DNA of 64,000 nt from Cryptomeria japonica (taxonomy: Eukaryota > Streptophyta > Pinopsida > Cupressales > Cupressaceae), in contig NC_081412.1 of the NCBI RefSeq assembly GCF_030272615.1, positions 684,640,583 to 684,704,582 of the forward strand, read 5' to 3'. The notes under the pieces are model-generated. The model worked only from the letters and a program-made list of their open reading frames with translations. It did not search any database and was not told the DNA's origin. Position numbers and translations under genes: made by a program. This document shows positions 34,968 to 44,880 of this stretch, piece after piece. Numbering within the stretch: the stretch's first letter is position 1; each line of letters starts with the position of its first letter.

Positions 34968-36659
34968 ATGGTTGAAACCCGCCTTCAAAAATCTAGGAGA
35001 ATAGCTAAAGAAGCTCAAGAATCCGCAAACATGAGTTCTTATGAGTATGACAATGATCTATTCTACAATCCTGAGCACACTACATTACCAGACATGAATG
35101 TTTATAGACATAATCCAAATGTGGAAAGCGCAAATGCTATAAACAACAATACTACACACAATGACAATGTTGACAACTCTTCAATACTATCAGCAGACAT
35201 ACAAGAATCTATAATGGATCCTCAATTCAATAGATTGGTTGAAGAGATAATGAGGAGAGATCATCAATACTTTTTAAACATGATGGCACAAAGTGGAGCT
35301 AAAATACCACATGATTTTGACTTATCTCAACTTATGGAAAGTCGACCCTCACAACAAACTCAACCCAACATGGATCAAAGGAGACCAAATTGTGGAGGAA
35401 ATAGAGGACCGAATATGATGCCTGAGTCACCATCAGTTCTGCTTCAAAAACTGGCAATCCCACATACACAAGCTCAAACATATGATACTTACATTCAAAG
35501 ACCATCATGGAGGCCCTATGCTCAAACACATGCTCAAGATATGGGTCAATCAAGACAAGTGGATACTCAAGGACATCCTCAAAATTTTGACACAAGGAGA
35601 CCTCATGTCAAAATTGGGGGCAACACAATGGAAAATGAAAGACCTGTTGAATATGGTTTATACACACAAAACAGATATGGAGTCCCTCAACAAGAAGTTA
35701 TGCCAAGTGCTCCATATATGTCGCAACAATATAGACCTCCATATGGACATGTCTATGATCAGTATCATCCATACATGCAACAAGCTCCTCCTCAAATGGG
35801 TGTTTCAAACATGGGATATGCTACAAGAAATCCATCTCCTCCCAAAAATAATTTGGAGCAACAAATTAGAGATCTACAAAAGAAGGTGGAAGACATGGGC
35901 ACATCAAAACCTACATACACTATGAGAGATATATGCCCTTATCCCTTCGATAAGAGCATTCCAATGCCTCCATTTCCTCCACACTTTGTAACACCAAAGT
36001 TCGACAAATATAGAGGGAGAGGAGACCCCAAGGCACACATAAGACAATTCTTCACAGCTTGCATTGAGGTAGCCGCAGAAGAAACATACTTAATGAGGTT
36101 GTTCCCACAGAGCTTAGGAGATCAAGCGATGGAATGGTTTTCTCAATTACCTCCCGGTATTAAGTCATGGGGCGACTTGGCAGAAGCATTCATTCAACAT
36201 TTTTCTTACAACATTGAAATAGATGTCTCAGTTACTACCTTGTGCAATACTAAACAAAAGGAAGGAGAATCTTTTGCGTCATTTTTACAAAGATGGAGAA
36301 ACTTAGCTAGCAGATGCTCTTGTGAGATCCCGCAAAAACAAATGGTGGAGATGTTCACACAAAACGTTAATAAAGCTATTGGCTATGATCTCAGAAAAGC
36401 TTGTTTGTCTACATTCAAGGATGTCATTGAAAAGGGCCTAGCAACAGAAAGAGTCTTAATTGAACAAGGAGTTATCAAACTATTCAAAGAAAACAAAGAG
36501 GACTTCAAAGGAAAGGACAAACCAAAATTTTGGAACAAGAACAAGAACACGGTTAATGATGGTGTTGTTGATGCCAACACAGTAAGACCAAAGTTTGTCT
36601 TTTCTGGATCAAGTTCTACCAACAATCAAGTGAACACTCAAACAACTGCTAAACCATGA
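34968..36659 (+). CDS. gag: Gypsy Gag (563 codons)
   Basis: The ATG at 34,968 opens MVETRLQKSRRIAKEAQES. The first 330 residues are hydrophilic and rich in Gln, Pro, Tyr and Met, with PQMG- and QQY-type runs. The retrotransposon Gag domain covers about residues 345-490: KFDKYRGRGDPKAHIRQFF, QSLGDQAMEWFSQLPPGI, EAFIQHFSYN and ESFASFLQRWRNLASRC. A Lys/Asn-rich tail follows. The ORF ends at a TGA (36,657-36,659), and the same frame continues without another stop into the protease ORF (see next entry). Gag would assemble particles in the cytoplasm. The ORF is otherwise intact, in keeping with a young insertion. Confidence 0.93.
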   Translation: MVETRLQKSRRIAKEAQESANMSSYEYDNDLFYNPEHTTLPDMNVYRHNPNVESANAINNNTTHNDNVDNSSILSADIQESIMDPQFNRLVEEIMRRDHQYFLNMMAQSGAKIPHDFDLSQLMESRPSQQTQPNMDQRRPNCGGNRGPNMMPESPSVLLQKLAIPHTQAQTYDTYIQRPSWRPYAQTHAQDMGQSRQVDTQGHPQNFDTRRPHVKIGGNTMENERPVEYGLYTQNRYGVPQQEVMPSAPYMSQQYRPPYGHVYDQYHPYMQQAPPQMGVSNMGYATRNPSPPKNNLEQQIRDLQKKVEDMGTSKPTYTMRDICPYPFDKSIPMPPFPPHFVTPKFDKYRGRGDPKAHIRQFFTACIEVAAEETYLMRLFPQSLGDQAMEWFSQLPPGIKSWGDLAEAFIQHFSYNIEIDVSVTTLCNTKQKEGESFASFLQRWRNLASRCSCEIPQKQMVEMFTQNVNKAIGYDLRKACLSTFKDVIEKGLATERVLIEQGVIKLFKENKEDFKGKDKPKFWNKNKNTVNDGVVDANTVRPKFVFSGSSSTNNQVNTQTTAKP

Positions 36660-39071
36660 AGGAAGTATACTCCATTGGGAGAACCACTTGAATCAGTATT
36701 CAAAAAGCTTGTAGCAAACAAAGTAATTACAGTTCCAGATTTTCCTCCTTATGAACCAAAGGTAAAACCAAATTGGTGGAATGATGATGAATTTTGTGAA
36801 TTTCATAAGAGCAAGGGTCACAAGACAGGTAATTGCCATCGATTGAAAAACATTGTACAAGATCTCATTGACAGAGGAGATATTGAGATTGAGGGACATT
36901 CATCTAACCAAGAGCATGAGGTGTTTAAGGAACCATTCCCAAAACATGACAAGGGAAAAGGCAAAGTCACAAATGATCAAGCCAATTACACTAGAGCATC
37001 TTACAATTATGATTCCACTATTAATCACATCTCAATGGACAATCATATTTCTACCATTACTATCAAAAACAAAAATCCTGAGAATCCTTCTCAAAGACCC
37101 AAAATTGTCCTAAAAGGTGTGGGATCTTCGTCCGCATCTACCTCTGAATGTCATGTTACAACCCGTCGAGGTAAGATCACATTGCCAGGTGCCTCTACTA
37201 AGAATACCAATCTTTCATCAACCAAACCTGAGTACGACCTTGTAGAAAAACTAGGGAAAACACCCGCACTCATCTCTATTCTTGAGCTCTTACGTATATC
37301 TCCTGCACATAAAGCTATCCTCGACAAAATCTTGAGAGACACTGCTGTCCCTACTGATCTGAACGTGGACCAGTTTCAAGCCATGGTGGGATACCTATCC
37401 GTTCCACACTCCCTCACATTCACAGAAGCCGATGATGCCTCCATAAGTCAGCCTCATAATGCACCTTTACATGTTGAAGCCTTCATACATAAACACCGAA
37501 TAAAGCGAGTCCTGATAGATGGAGGAGCAGGTCTTAACATTTGTACCTTGAGTACCATAAGACAATTGGGATATTCTGACAAAGCTGTGAATTCTACAAA
37601 CCAAATCACCATTAAGGCCTATGATGATGAAGAGCGTTCGTCCAAGGGCACGGTCACCTTACCATTAAGAATAGGGCCAGTCACAAAGGATGTGGTTTGT
37701 CAAGTCCTAGATCTAGATCTCATGTATAACATATTGCTAGGACGTCCGTGGATTCACGAAATGAGGGCAGTCCCATCAACATACCATCAATGTATAAAGT
37801 TCCCACACAATGGAGCTGAAGTGACTGTCAAAGCGGATCCAAATCCATTCATATATTGCAACAATCTGCGACCTAGATCAGAAATAACAATTCCAGCTAA
37901 TCAAGAAGCTGTTCCTTCATCGGCATATGTGGATCCTGAATCCTTAAAAGCTTCTACATCAAAACAGGCAGAGCTAAAAGAAGACAAGTTCAAGATTAAA
38001 GACATGGGATGTGGTGAGTATATCTTTCATGTTGATCAACTCCCACAGTCTCCTAAGCCATTCAGTCAACAGGAGCAATCTACAAACAATTTGCAATGCC
38101 AAGGAAATGGGTGTGAACCACCTAGTGTTGTGGCTACTAAGTCTGAATGCAAATATCCTCTAGTGGTGCAAGCAACTCTTGATATCAATAGTCCTAAGAG
38201 TGGTTCCAACAAAGAATCTATTGAGCGTATCGCCGACCCTCTTGAGAGCTCACATAGCCTTACTATTTCATCCACTCATTCCATTTCCACTCCACTCCCA
38301 GACTTGGATGAACAAGAATTACAAAAGCCCTTACTAATTGGGGATCAAAAATCAAGCTTTGAAAAGAAAAATCTAAAAGTCAATAATAAAGAAAAGTCCT
38401 TTAGTCCAAATCAAAATCAAAAGCTATTGGACTCTGCAAAAATCAAAGTCAAGGATAAAAATCCTATGAAGCAAAAAGAACAAGAGTTGATCTCCCCTAA
38501 TACCAAAATAACTGGGGGCAAAAGTTCTACAATTTTAAGTCAAAAAGCATACTTGTTGATCTTAAGTCTCCATCATGCTATCCTACTTTCACTTCTTTTC
38601 ACAGTCATAAGCCTTCATAACTCATCCACTTGTTCCACACATCCTTTCCCTTCTGGCGATACATCATGGACCTTTAATGGAGCTTCCTCAAAGGACTTTG
38701 TTATCAGAGATGCCCAAACTTCTTTAGGTGATGCGCATATGGGCCTGTGTAGTCCACACACTAGTAATTCTCTCTCAGTTCCTTTATCAAGGAAGACAGT
38801 CACTCAAGCTACACATCATTCAGTCAAGGAACAATGCAGCTACAATCACAAAGTCAAGCCTCGCACATTTGAGGTAGGTGACTTAGTCCTCAGAGAGAAC
38901 CCCAAGAATCAGCAAGACAGAGATAAGAAGGGCAAGTTCGAACCAAACTGGCTTGGTCCTTACATCATGACAGTGGTATATGGATCTGGGGCATATCAGC
39001 TCTCAACTACAGAAGGAGAACCCTTGGAGGATCCTATCAACAGCATGCACCTTCGCAGGTTCTACACATAA
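36660..39071 (+). CDS. Gypsy protease region fused to integrase C-terminus (internal deletion)
   Basis: This is in the same frame as gag after one TGA. The first ATG, at 36,675, gives 798 codons. Residues 41-54 form CEFHKSKGHKTGNC, a C-x2-H-x4-H-x4-C knuckle variant. The retropepsin-like site VLIDGGAGLN is at about 279-288 (Asp282), followed by LGRPWIHEM. A low-complexity linker (about 400-700) leads straight to PRTFEVGDLVLRENPKN and FEPNWLGPY, the C-terminal segment of a gypsy integrase (about 715-798). RT, RNase H and the integrase core are missing, yet the frame stays open. The protein might still process Gag. An integrase function is not expected. Confidence 0.9.
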   Translation, partial: RKYTPLGEPLESVFKKLVANKVITVPDFPPYEPKVKPNWWNDDEFCEFHKSKGHKTGNCHRLKNIVQDLIDRGDIEIEGHSSNQEHEVFKEPFPKHDKGKGKVTNDQANYTRASYNYDSTINHISMDNHISTITIKNKNPENPSQRPKIVLKGVGSSSASTSECHVTTRRGKITLPGASTKNTNLSSTKPEYDLVEKLGKTPALISILELLRISPAHKAILDKILRDTAVPTDLNVDQFQAMVGYLSVPHSLTFTEADDASISQPHNAPLHVEAFIHKHRIKRVLIDGGAGLNICTLSTIRQLGYSDKAVNSTNQITIKAYDDEERSSKGTVTLPLRIGPVTKDVVCQVLDLDLMYNILLGRPWIHEMRAVPSTYHQCIKFPHNGAEVTVKADPNPFIYCNNLRPRSEITIPANQEAVPSSAYVDPESLKASTSKQAELKEDKFKIKDMGCGEYIFHVDQLPQSPKPFSQQEQSTNNLQCQGNGCEPPSVVATKSECKYPLVVQATLDINSPKSGSNKESIERIADPLESSHSLTISSTHSISTPLPDLDEQELQKPLLIGDQKSSFEKKNLKVNNKEKSFSPNQNQKLLDSAKIKVKDKNPMKQKEQELISPNTKITGGKSSTILSQKAYLLILSLHHAILLSLLFTVISLHNSSTCSTHPFPSGDTSWTFNGASSKDFVIRDAQTSLGDAHMGLCSPHTSNSLSVPLSRKTVTQATHHSVKEQCSYNHKVKPRTFEVGDLVLRENPKNQQDRDKKGKFEPNWLGPYIMTVVYGSGAYQLSTTEGEPLEDPINSMHLRRFYT

Positions 39072-40690
39072 GCTCTTCGGAACATCCTAATTCAAAAATA
39101 CAAAAAAAAATTATAAAACAAAAAAATCGTCACTTGGTGAAAACCTGGCAAACAGGCGCCTTGTGACAACAAAAAAAATTGAAAAATCAAGAAAAGTAAA
39201 GAAAAATAATTTCGTCCAAAGGTGAAAACCACTTCGGTGGCGCCCTGGGCAAGTACCATGGTGAAAACTGGGTCACCAGTGCCATGCGTAGAGACATTGC
39301 TCCTCTCTCCTTCAGGATTCTCTTTCATCCTTTCACTTTGCACACACTCACAACCTATTCACTCACAATAAACTTACCCATTCCCATCATGGCTTGTTAT
39401 TGATCTACCTAAGATTGGTTAGCCATCCATAACCCTCCCTTTTCACCCCCTTTTCATCCATAATAAATCGGATCCTATCTGTGACTACGGCCAATTCCTA
39501 AGTCTAGTAATGGGTGTGGAACTAAGAACGTCACGTGTTCAAGGAGTACAGTTTCTTCCAGCTTTCTTCAGTCTGTCCGTGCACAATCTGCAATAAAGCA
39601 GCATTTGCATCGCCAGTCCACAATAAAGTTCCATCTTCTCCGCAATAAGGTATCAGTTTCATGGATTCAGTCAGTTTCAAATGAGACAGAGCAACAACAA
39701 TGAGCTTCAACAAAATCAAATCTTTCAATAGACTCAGACAACATATGGTTCAGTGCTATCTATCCTTTTTGTGAAAGTGAACATTATGACCACAATCAAA
39801 ATTCGACTTAAACAAGTGACAAGAGACACTAAACTTGAGGACTACAGTGGATGTTGGTGTCGAGTCTTGGTTTTCTTTTGATTTTATCTTTTTGGTGACA
39901 TGTCTTTTAGCTTTTCCAGGATGTCTTTGACTAGAGATTCTATCTCCAGGATGTCTTTGACTAGAAAGGCGAGGATGGGGTATCGTCACCTATTTGCATT
40001 TGGTGTCTGTGGATTGTCTTTTAGTAATGCTATGACTTGTCCAAGGATATGAGGACACTGTGAGTCTAGTATGAACTGGTGCATTCCTTGTTTGTGACTG
40101 TCTTATCTCCATGCAAATAGGTACAATGACTTTCTGAGCCAAACAAATGCCTTGATTGTCATAACCTATTCTGCCATAATAAAGCTCAATGATGATAACG
40201 CACAAGAAGCTCTTTCACGTTCATATCTTCTGTCTTTCATCCCCCCTTTCTTGATTGACTTCCATTGTCCTTCTCGAGTCCGCGTAGCCCGCTATCACAT
40301 GACTGAGTATAATGACACACCAAAAACATTTGCATTTCATATAGTTACACCTACATCACCACATATAAGCATTTCCCACATACATATAGATATCACAATT
40401 GCATCACATCCTACATACAACACATGTTAGCACATCTCACATTTTCATTATGTAAATAATCATTTGCATTACATACATTCACTTTTGCATCATGCATCAC
40501 ATATACAACATAAAAGAACAAAAATATATGGCATTGCATCATATAAGCATCCATATCATAAAACATGTATCACATAAGAACATTTCATCACATAAGGTAC
40601 ACATGCATACAGCTGCCGCAAAAATGGATCATCTCTCATATATAATCAAAATGTGTCATGATACAATGATGTTGAAAGAATCATATGGCT
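39072..40690 (+). other. Gypsy 3' untranslated region, proximal part
   Basis: It lacks a family ORF. It begins with A-rich sequence and GGTGAAAACC/GGCGCC words (39,130-39,260). A 34-base direct repeat containing CCAGGATGTCTTTGACTAG lies near 39,915-39,965. A stretch rich in CACAT and ATAT words follows (40,310-40,640). Confidence 0.55.
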
Positions 40691-40764
40691 ACAAAAGAAT
40701 CACCCGCAGGTGTCTACAATACAAGAAGTGATACATATACTGATACAATGGGAGCCTACTATAG

Positions 40765-41330
40765 CTATGAGGAACTCCCTCCCTCGGAGCCGCCTGGCCT
40801 CGACAGAGTTTGAGCCCTAGAAGGACCCACCCCAAGATCAACTCTCCTGGCCCCTGTGTCCCCTGCAGCCACCCCTCGTGTCGTCCTATCCAGACAGAGG
40901 AACCCACTGATAACTCCTGTCAACACTTTTGGTAGTGCTAATCTTGTCCATGTCATGGTATCCCATGCCACATGTCCCACCCTCATCCCTAGTCCTGGAT
41001 CCTAGAACACTCGTCTCAGTGTATCCCTATCTCCGTCTTGATCATAGGGTACTCACTCCCCATCGATCGGTATCCATAGAATCCTATATACATCCTCCAA
41101 GGTGACTGTCATCTCACCCATCGGCAAATGCAAACTACAAGTCTCTGAGTGCCATCTCTCAGCCAGTGCAGTCAACAATCCCATGTTCACCCGAAACTCA
41201 GGCACATACAGAATGTATCTCAATCCCATAACCTCAATCGTAGCTCAGTCCTTGGCTGTCAACTCAAGTCGCAACCTCTGAGTCGATGGGAATCTCTCCC
41301 GTGACTCCAGCATCTACAAGTACTCCTGCA
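40765..41330 (-). pseudogene. Plant mobile domain remnant, antisense in the gypsy 3' region
   Basis: The minus strand reads RYILYVPEFRVNMGLLTALA, ERWHSETCSLHLPMGEMTVT, then LEDVYRILWIPIDGE. This is the start of the plant mobile domain (the aminotransferase-like PF10536 fold of the MAIN/MAIL1 proteins). A TGA after GDGE and a TAG after RRVF interrupt it. From 40,986 it continues MRVGHVAWDTMTWTRLALPK to a stop at 40,765. PMD genes are known in host chromosomes and in some plant transposons. Its antisense position between pol and the 3' LTR matches the antisense ORFs described for Tat-group gypsy elements. Confidence 0.7.
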
Positions 41331-41344
41331 GTCAAGCAAATCAA

Positions 41345-41665
41345 ATCATGTCAGTCATAGTGACACTCATTGTTCATCACAAAGTGTTGCTATCTATCCT
41401 AGTAGTACTCCCTGTTCATCACAAAGTACTACGTGTGTGACACTCACTGTTCATTATAAAGTGTTACTCACATTTGCACTCCCTGTTCATCACAAAGTGC
41501 TGCTCATATTTTAGTACTCCCTGTTCATCACAAAGTACTCTATCTTGGTACTCACTGTTCATCACAAAGTGCCTTGATCTATCTTAGTCTTCCCTAGAGG
41601 ACCTTCTTGAGTGTATCCTCTCAGTAGCTTATCCAATCGACAGCGTATGTTCATCACAGAACTGT
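41345..41665 (+). repeat. Degenerate tandem repeat TGTTCATCACAAAGT in gypsy 3' region
   Basis: Six copies of ACTC(C/A)CTGTTCATCACAAAGT or close variants occur between 41,365 and 41,570, spaced 25-50 bases, with a partial copy near 41,648. Tandem repeats in this place are typical of Tat-group gypsy 3' regions. Confidence 0.85.
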
Positions 41666-42200
41666 CGATTTGACCTGGAAGACACAAATTCGCATTTTTG
41701 GACACAAACACATTTTCTTGACATAAATGCACATTTATTACATTACCTAGTATGCATTAATGACAACAATAAATGCATCAAAGTATGAGGAGGTTTTGTG
41801 GTACTCACTGGCTCTCCTGCCTCCGTTGGCCTCTAGAATCGACAAACACGGTCGAATCTGTGAACAAAAGCCATCGCTACTGACTGTTGCTGCTTTATTT
41901 TCGCTTTGCACTATGCTCTTGTGACGGTGTAGATGACAATGAGGATGTATTTTCCCCCGTGGTCTATCTTATAGATTGCCCTAGCTCTCATTTCCCGAGT
42001 TAGTCTTCCTTATCCCGTGACTTTGTCACTTTATCTGATCAGTCCATTCTATCTCGTCTTTCTTATCGAGAGATTGTCTGCAATCTTTTCAGACATTTTC
42101 ATCCAATCTCTCGAGGGGGCATATAATTCCCATACTGGGGCAACTTTGTATCAGTTCATCTTATCTTCTTTGAAACAACGCGACAAGCCGCATTGTCTCA

Positions 42201-42213
42201 AAGAGGGGCAAAA
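42201..42213 (+). promoter_or_regulatory. Gypsy polypurine tract
   Basis: AAGAGGGGCAAAA lies directly before the 3' LTR. Position and composition fit the plus-strand primer. Confidence 0.8.
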
Positions 42214-43032
42214 TGTAGACACTCAAAATTGTCATGTCTAATTAAATAAATATTTTATTTATTTAATTATCTAAGCCTAATTCTTCTATTAATTAGATAA
42301 ATCTTTATTTATTTAATTCATTCATTTATCCTCTTCTAGCCTTATTTCTCATTTAAATAAATACATTTATTTATTTAAATTATCCCTTTCCTAAATTAAA
42401 TAAATATTTTATTTATTTAATTGTCCTACTTCTTCTATTAATTAAATAAATTTTTATTTATTTAATTAATTCATTAGCCTTTTCTACACATGACACATGT
42501 CATTCATCTCTTAATTCATACACTACCTACCTCTTTCATTATTTTGGTATTTCTTTTACCTACCCTCTAATCCTAGCCGACCTCTCTTTTTACACCTCTC
42601 AATCTTAACCCTCCATTTCTCATTGTGTCTTCTATTTAAGGAGATGCTTTCTTCATTGTCAAACCCTAATGCCTAATGACATATCCTAATGACATATCCT
42701 AATGATAGAGGCTAATGACTGATTTTGGAGTACTTGGCTACACTACGATCCTACTTGCAACCACATTTCGTTCTTTGTTGAGCTCTTGTGCATACAAAAA
42801 TCTAAGAGCAAGTATATCAAGCAAGATCAATGGATATAGGAATAATGGAGATCAAAACCCTATTGGACATGTGATGGTATAATCTTTGTGATTTTGAGTT
42901 ATATTTGCATTGTATTAGGTTATCTTCATATGTTATGGTGGATCTTTGTTGATTGTTAGGCTAGGGTTTAGTGGTTGAATTCATTTAGCCTTTCAATATT
43001 GTTATCATTGTTATCCATTTTCACCATAAACA
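42214..43032 (+). repeat. Gypsy 3' LTR (819 bp)
   Basis: It has the same length as the 5' LTR. I count eight substitutions between them, all in the last 400 bases (for example ATAACA/ATGACA and CTGAGA/CTAAGA). It is followed by the target duplication AATAT. Confidence 0.95.
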
Positions 43033-43340
43033 AATATATTATTATAATATAATATAATATAATAATATATTATATAATACATATTATATAATATATATAG
43101 TGTAATAATATATTATATAATATATTATTACATTATATATATTATATAATATGTAACATATAATATTTTATTAAAATTAAAATTACAAATAAAAATTGGA
43201 TATCCAATTTTATCGGATATCTGATTTGCATAGGTAATTACCAAGCCAAGGTGTACTGACACCCAGGCCAAGCAAAAAGTCAACATGGATTTTCACAATT
43301 TTAGGCGAGTGAGGAAGGCTATTTTTTTCACATCACCACT

Positions 43341-43364
43341 TTTTAGCCCCCCTTGATCCTGCAC
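43341..43364 (-). repeat. Right terminal inverted repeat of element 1
   Basis: It ends GATCCTGCAC on the plus strand and mirrors the left end with 20 of 24 matches. It is preceded by GATATCC words at 43,196-43,228. Confidence 0.7.
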
Positions 43365-44690
43365 TAACCCATAAATCAATATTTATTTAAATCTATCAAA
43401 TGCAAGTTGCAACCAACAATTAAAATAAATCAATTTTATTTTAATTTTCCCTCACCCACATGCAAAATCCTACATCTCTCACTTGCCTCATAAACCTCTT
43501 CTAGAGCCTTCGAGATTCTTCTAAACCCTTTTAATTAGCCTAATCAAGTCCTAATCATGTCCTTTCCCTAAATTTGAGGAGGTCACTTCTCAAATTTGGA
43601 ATAAAGTCTTCTAAATGCATTTAAGGCTTTATTCCTTCAACAAGCTAACTTATTGAGTTCCTCCAAATTTGGAAAGACTCTTACAAATTTGTCTCCAAAT
43701 TCCTATTAACCATTAATGGTTAACTCAACCCTCCCTTCATGGTTAGAGACTTTCTCTCTAACTTAACCCTCATCTAACCCAAGGGTCTCATCAAGTACTC
43801 ATGACTTTGACCCTAGTTATCATATTAACCCTTCCATAAGAGTTTACCCTTTGGGTAAAAGATTTATCCATTGTTTATCCACTAACCTAACCATAACCTT
43901 ACCTCCTAAGGTAACCTCCATGTCTCCTCAGGAATTTAATGTCTCTTACATCTACTCTCAAGCCCTCTCAAGGTGACAATTGTCAACTTGGGATTGGATT
44001 GAATCCCTCACATGGATTGATAACTTTAAATCCTAGCCCTTGTTGATATTATTGAATCCCAACCATCCATTGCCCTATTTTCCCTATAAATAGAGCTCTC
44101 ATTCTTCATTCTCACATCAAGTCTTTTGTGCATCTAAATTATAGTTATTTGTCAAGTTAAGGAGCTCTATTTGTCATCTTCAAACATCAAGCATTCATCT
44201 CGTAGTATTTTAGTTTCGTCTATTTTTTAAATGCATATATTTTCATAGCTTAATTAACAAATCTAGTATCATTTAATCTTCAATTTGGAATCAATCTAGT
44301 TTCATTATCTTCATGTCATCTTGAGCATTTACTCTTGCATCTTGCATCCTAGCTCTCATCCATCATCTTAGAATTCACTAGGATCTTAGTTGCATCAATT
44401 TTGATCCTAGAATCATTTAAATCTCATTCGTTAGGTTGACATATAATAGATCAAGTGTTTTTCCAAGTGAGGGCCACGTTGAATCTTGAGGATCTTTAGA
44501 GATAGAGGAGCATGGAATGTGCTTAGAGTTTGGTTTTTCAAAGCTATCTTCTTGGTTTTGGAATTTGATTTCTAACCTTTAACATAATGTTTTATGTGTG
44601 TGCTTGAAGTGATTTTCTCTCCTGCAAGCAACATTCCACATTTTCCAGCTTACAGTAATAAATAACATTCCACTATTCTTTCATATAGGG
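43365..44690 (+). repeat. LTR-like block, probable continuation of 25,335-25,658
   Basis: A non-coding, CT-rich U3-like region with hairpins: TTAACCATTAATGGTTAA near 43,712, and AAATTTGAG/CTCAAATTT around 43,570-43,600. A TATA box (CCCTATAAATAGAG) stands at 44,085 with a T-rich leader after it. Together with the TGTAGACACC start at 25,335 it would make an LTR of about 1.6 kb split by element 1. I cannot fix its 3' end. Confidence 0.45.
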
Positions 44691-44880
44691 AAAATAGAAG
44701 ATCAAATGATAAATTCAAAAACCAAATGGAAAAAGCCATTTGTATTCCATATTTTATATTAGATTATGTGAAAGCATTGATTATATTGGAATGAACATAT
44801 AGTCACCATGGTATCTTCTATTTTATATGATATTCAACAAGTTTACTATGATATTAGGGAAGATCATCATGGTAGAAGGG
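44691..44880. other. Host sequence left of the gag-only element
   Basis: AT-rich, without an ORF. It ends in AAGGG, the target duplication of the element that follows, and continues beyond that element at 52,659. Confidence 0.5.

Larger units (their letters stand above)
31265..43032 (+). mobile_element. Young Ty3-gypsy element lacking RT and RNase H
   Basis: It is 11,768 bp, flanked by the 5-bp duplication AATAT (31,260-31,264 and 43,033-43,037). Both LTRs are 819 bp and differ at about 8 positions. It has a long repeat-rich leader, gag, a protease region joined directly to the integrase C-terminus, a long 3' region with an antisense plant-mobile-domain remnant, tandem repeats and a polypurine tract. 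The long 3' region with an antisense ORF is a known trait of the Tat/Ogre/Grande group of plant gypsy elements, and that assignment is an inference here. Without RT and the integrase core it would depend on a related element. Confidence 0.95.
25659..43364. mobile_element. Class II element 1 (with a gypsy insertion inside)
   Basis: It is bounded by inverted terminal repeats at 25,659-25,682 and 43,341-43,364 that match at 20 of 24 positions (GTGCAGGATCA at the outer edge). The flanks read GGGTAT on the left and TAACCC on the right, so a TA duplication is possible but unproven. Inside are a 2.1-kb inverted-repeat and satellite block (26,521-28,634), a truncated transposase-like gene (+) and a companion gene (-) pointing at each other. 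Palindromic GATATCCGATTTT words occur near both ends (26,536, 26,650, 31,170, 43,200). Removing the gypsy insertion (31,265-43,032 plus one TSD) leaves about 5.9 kb. The shared gene pair with the element at 53,375 supports a real family. The lack of most of the transposase makes this copy non-autonomous. Confidence 0.7.
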
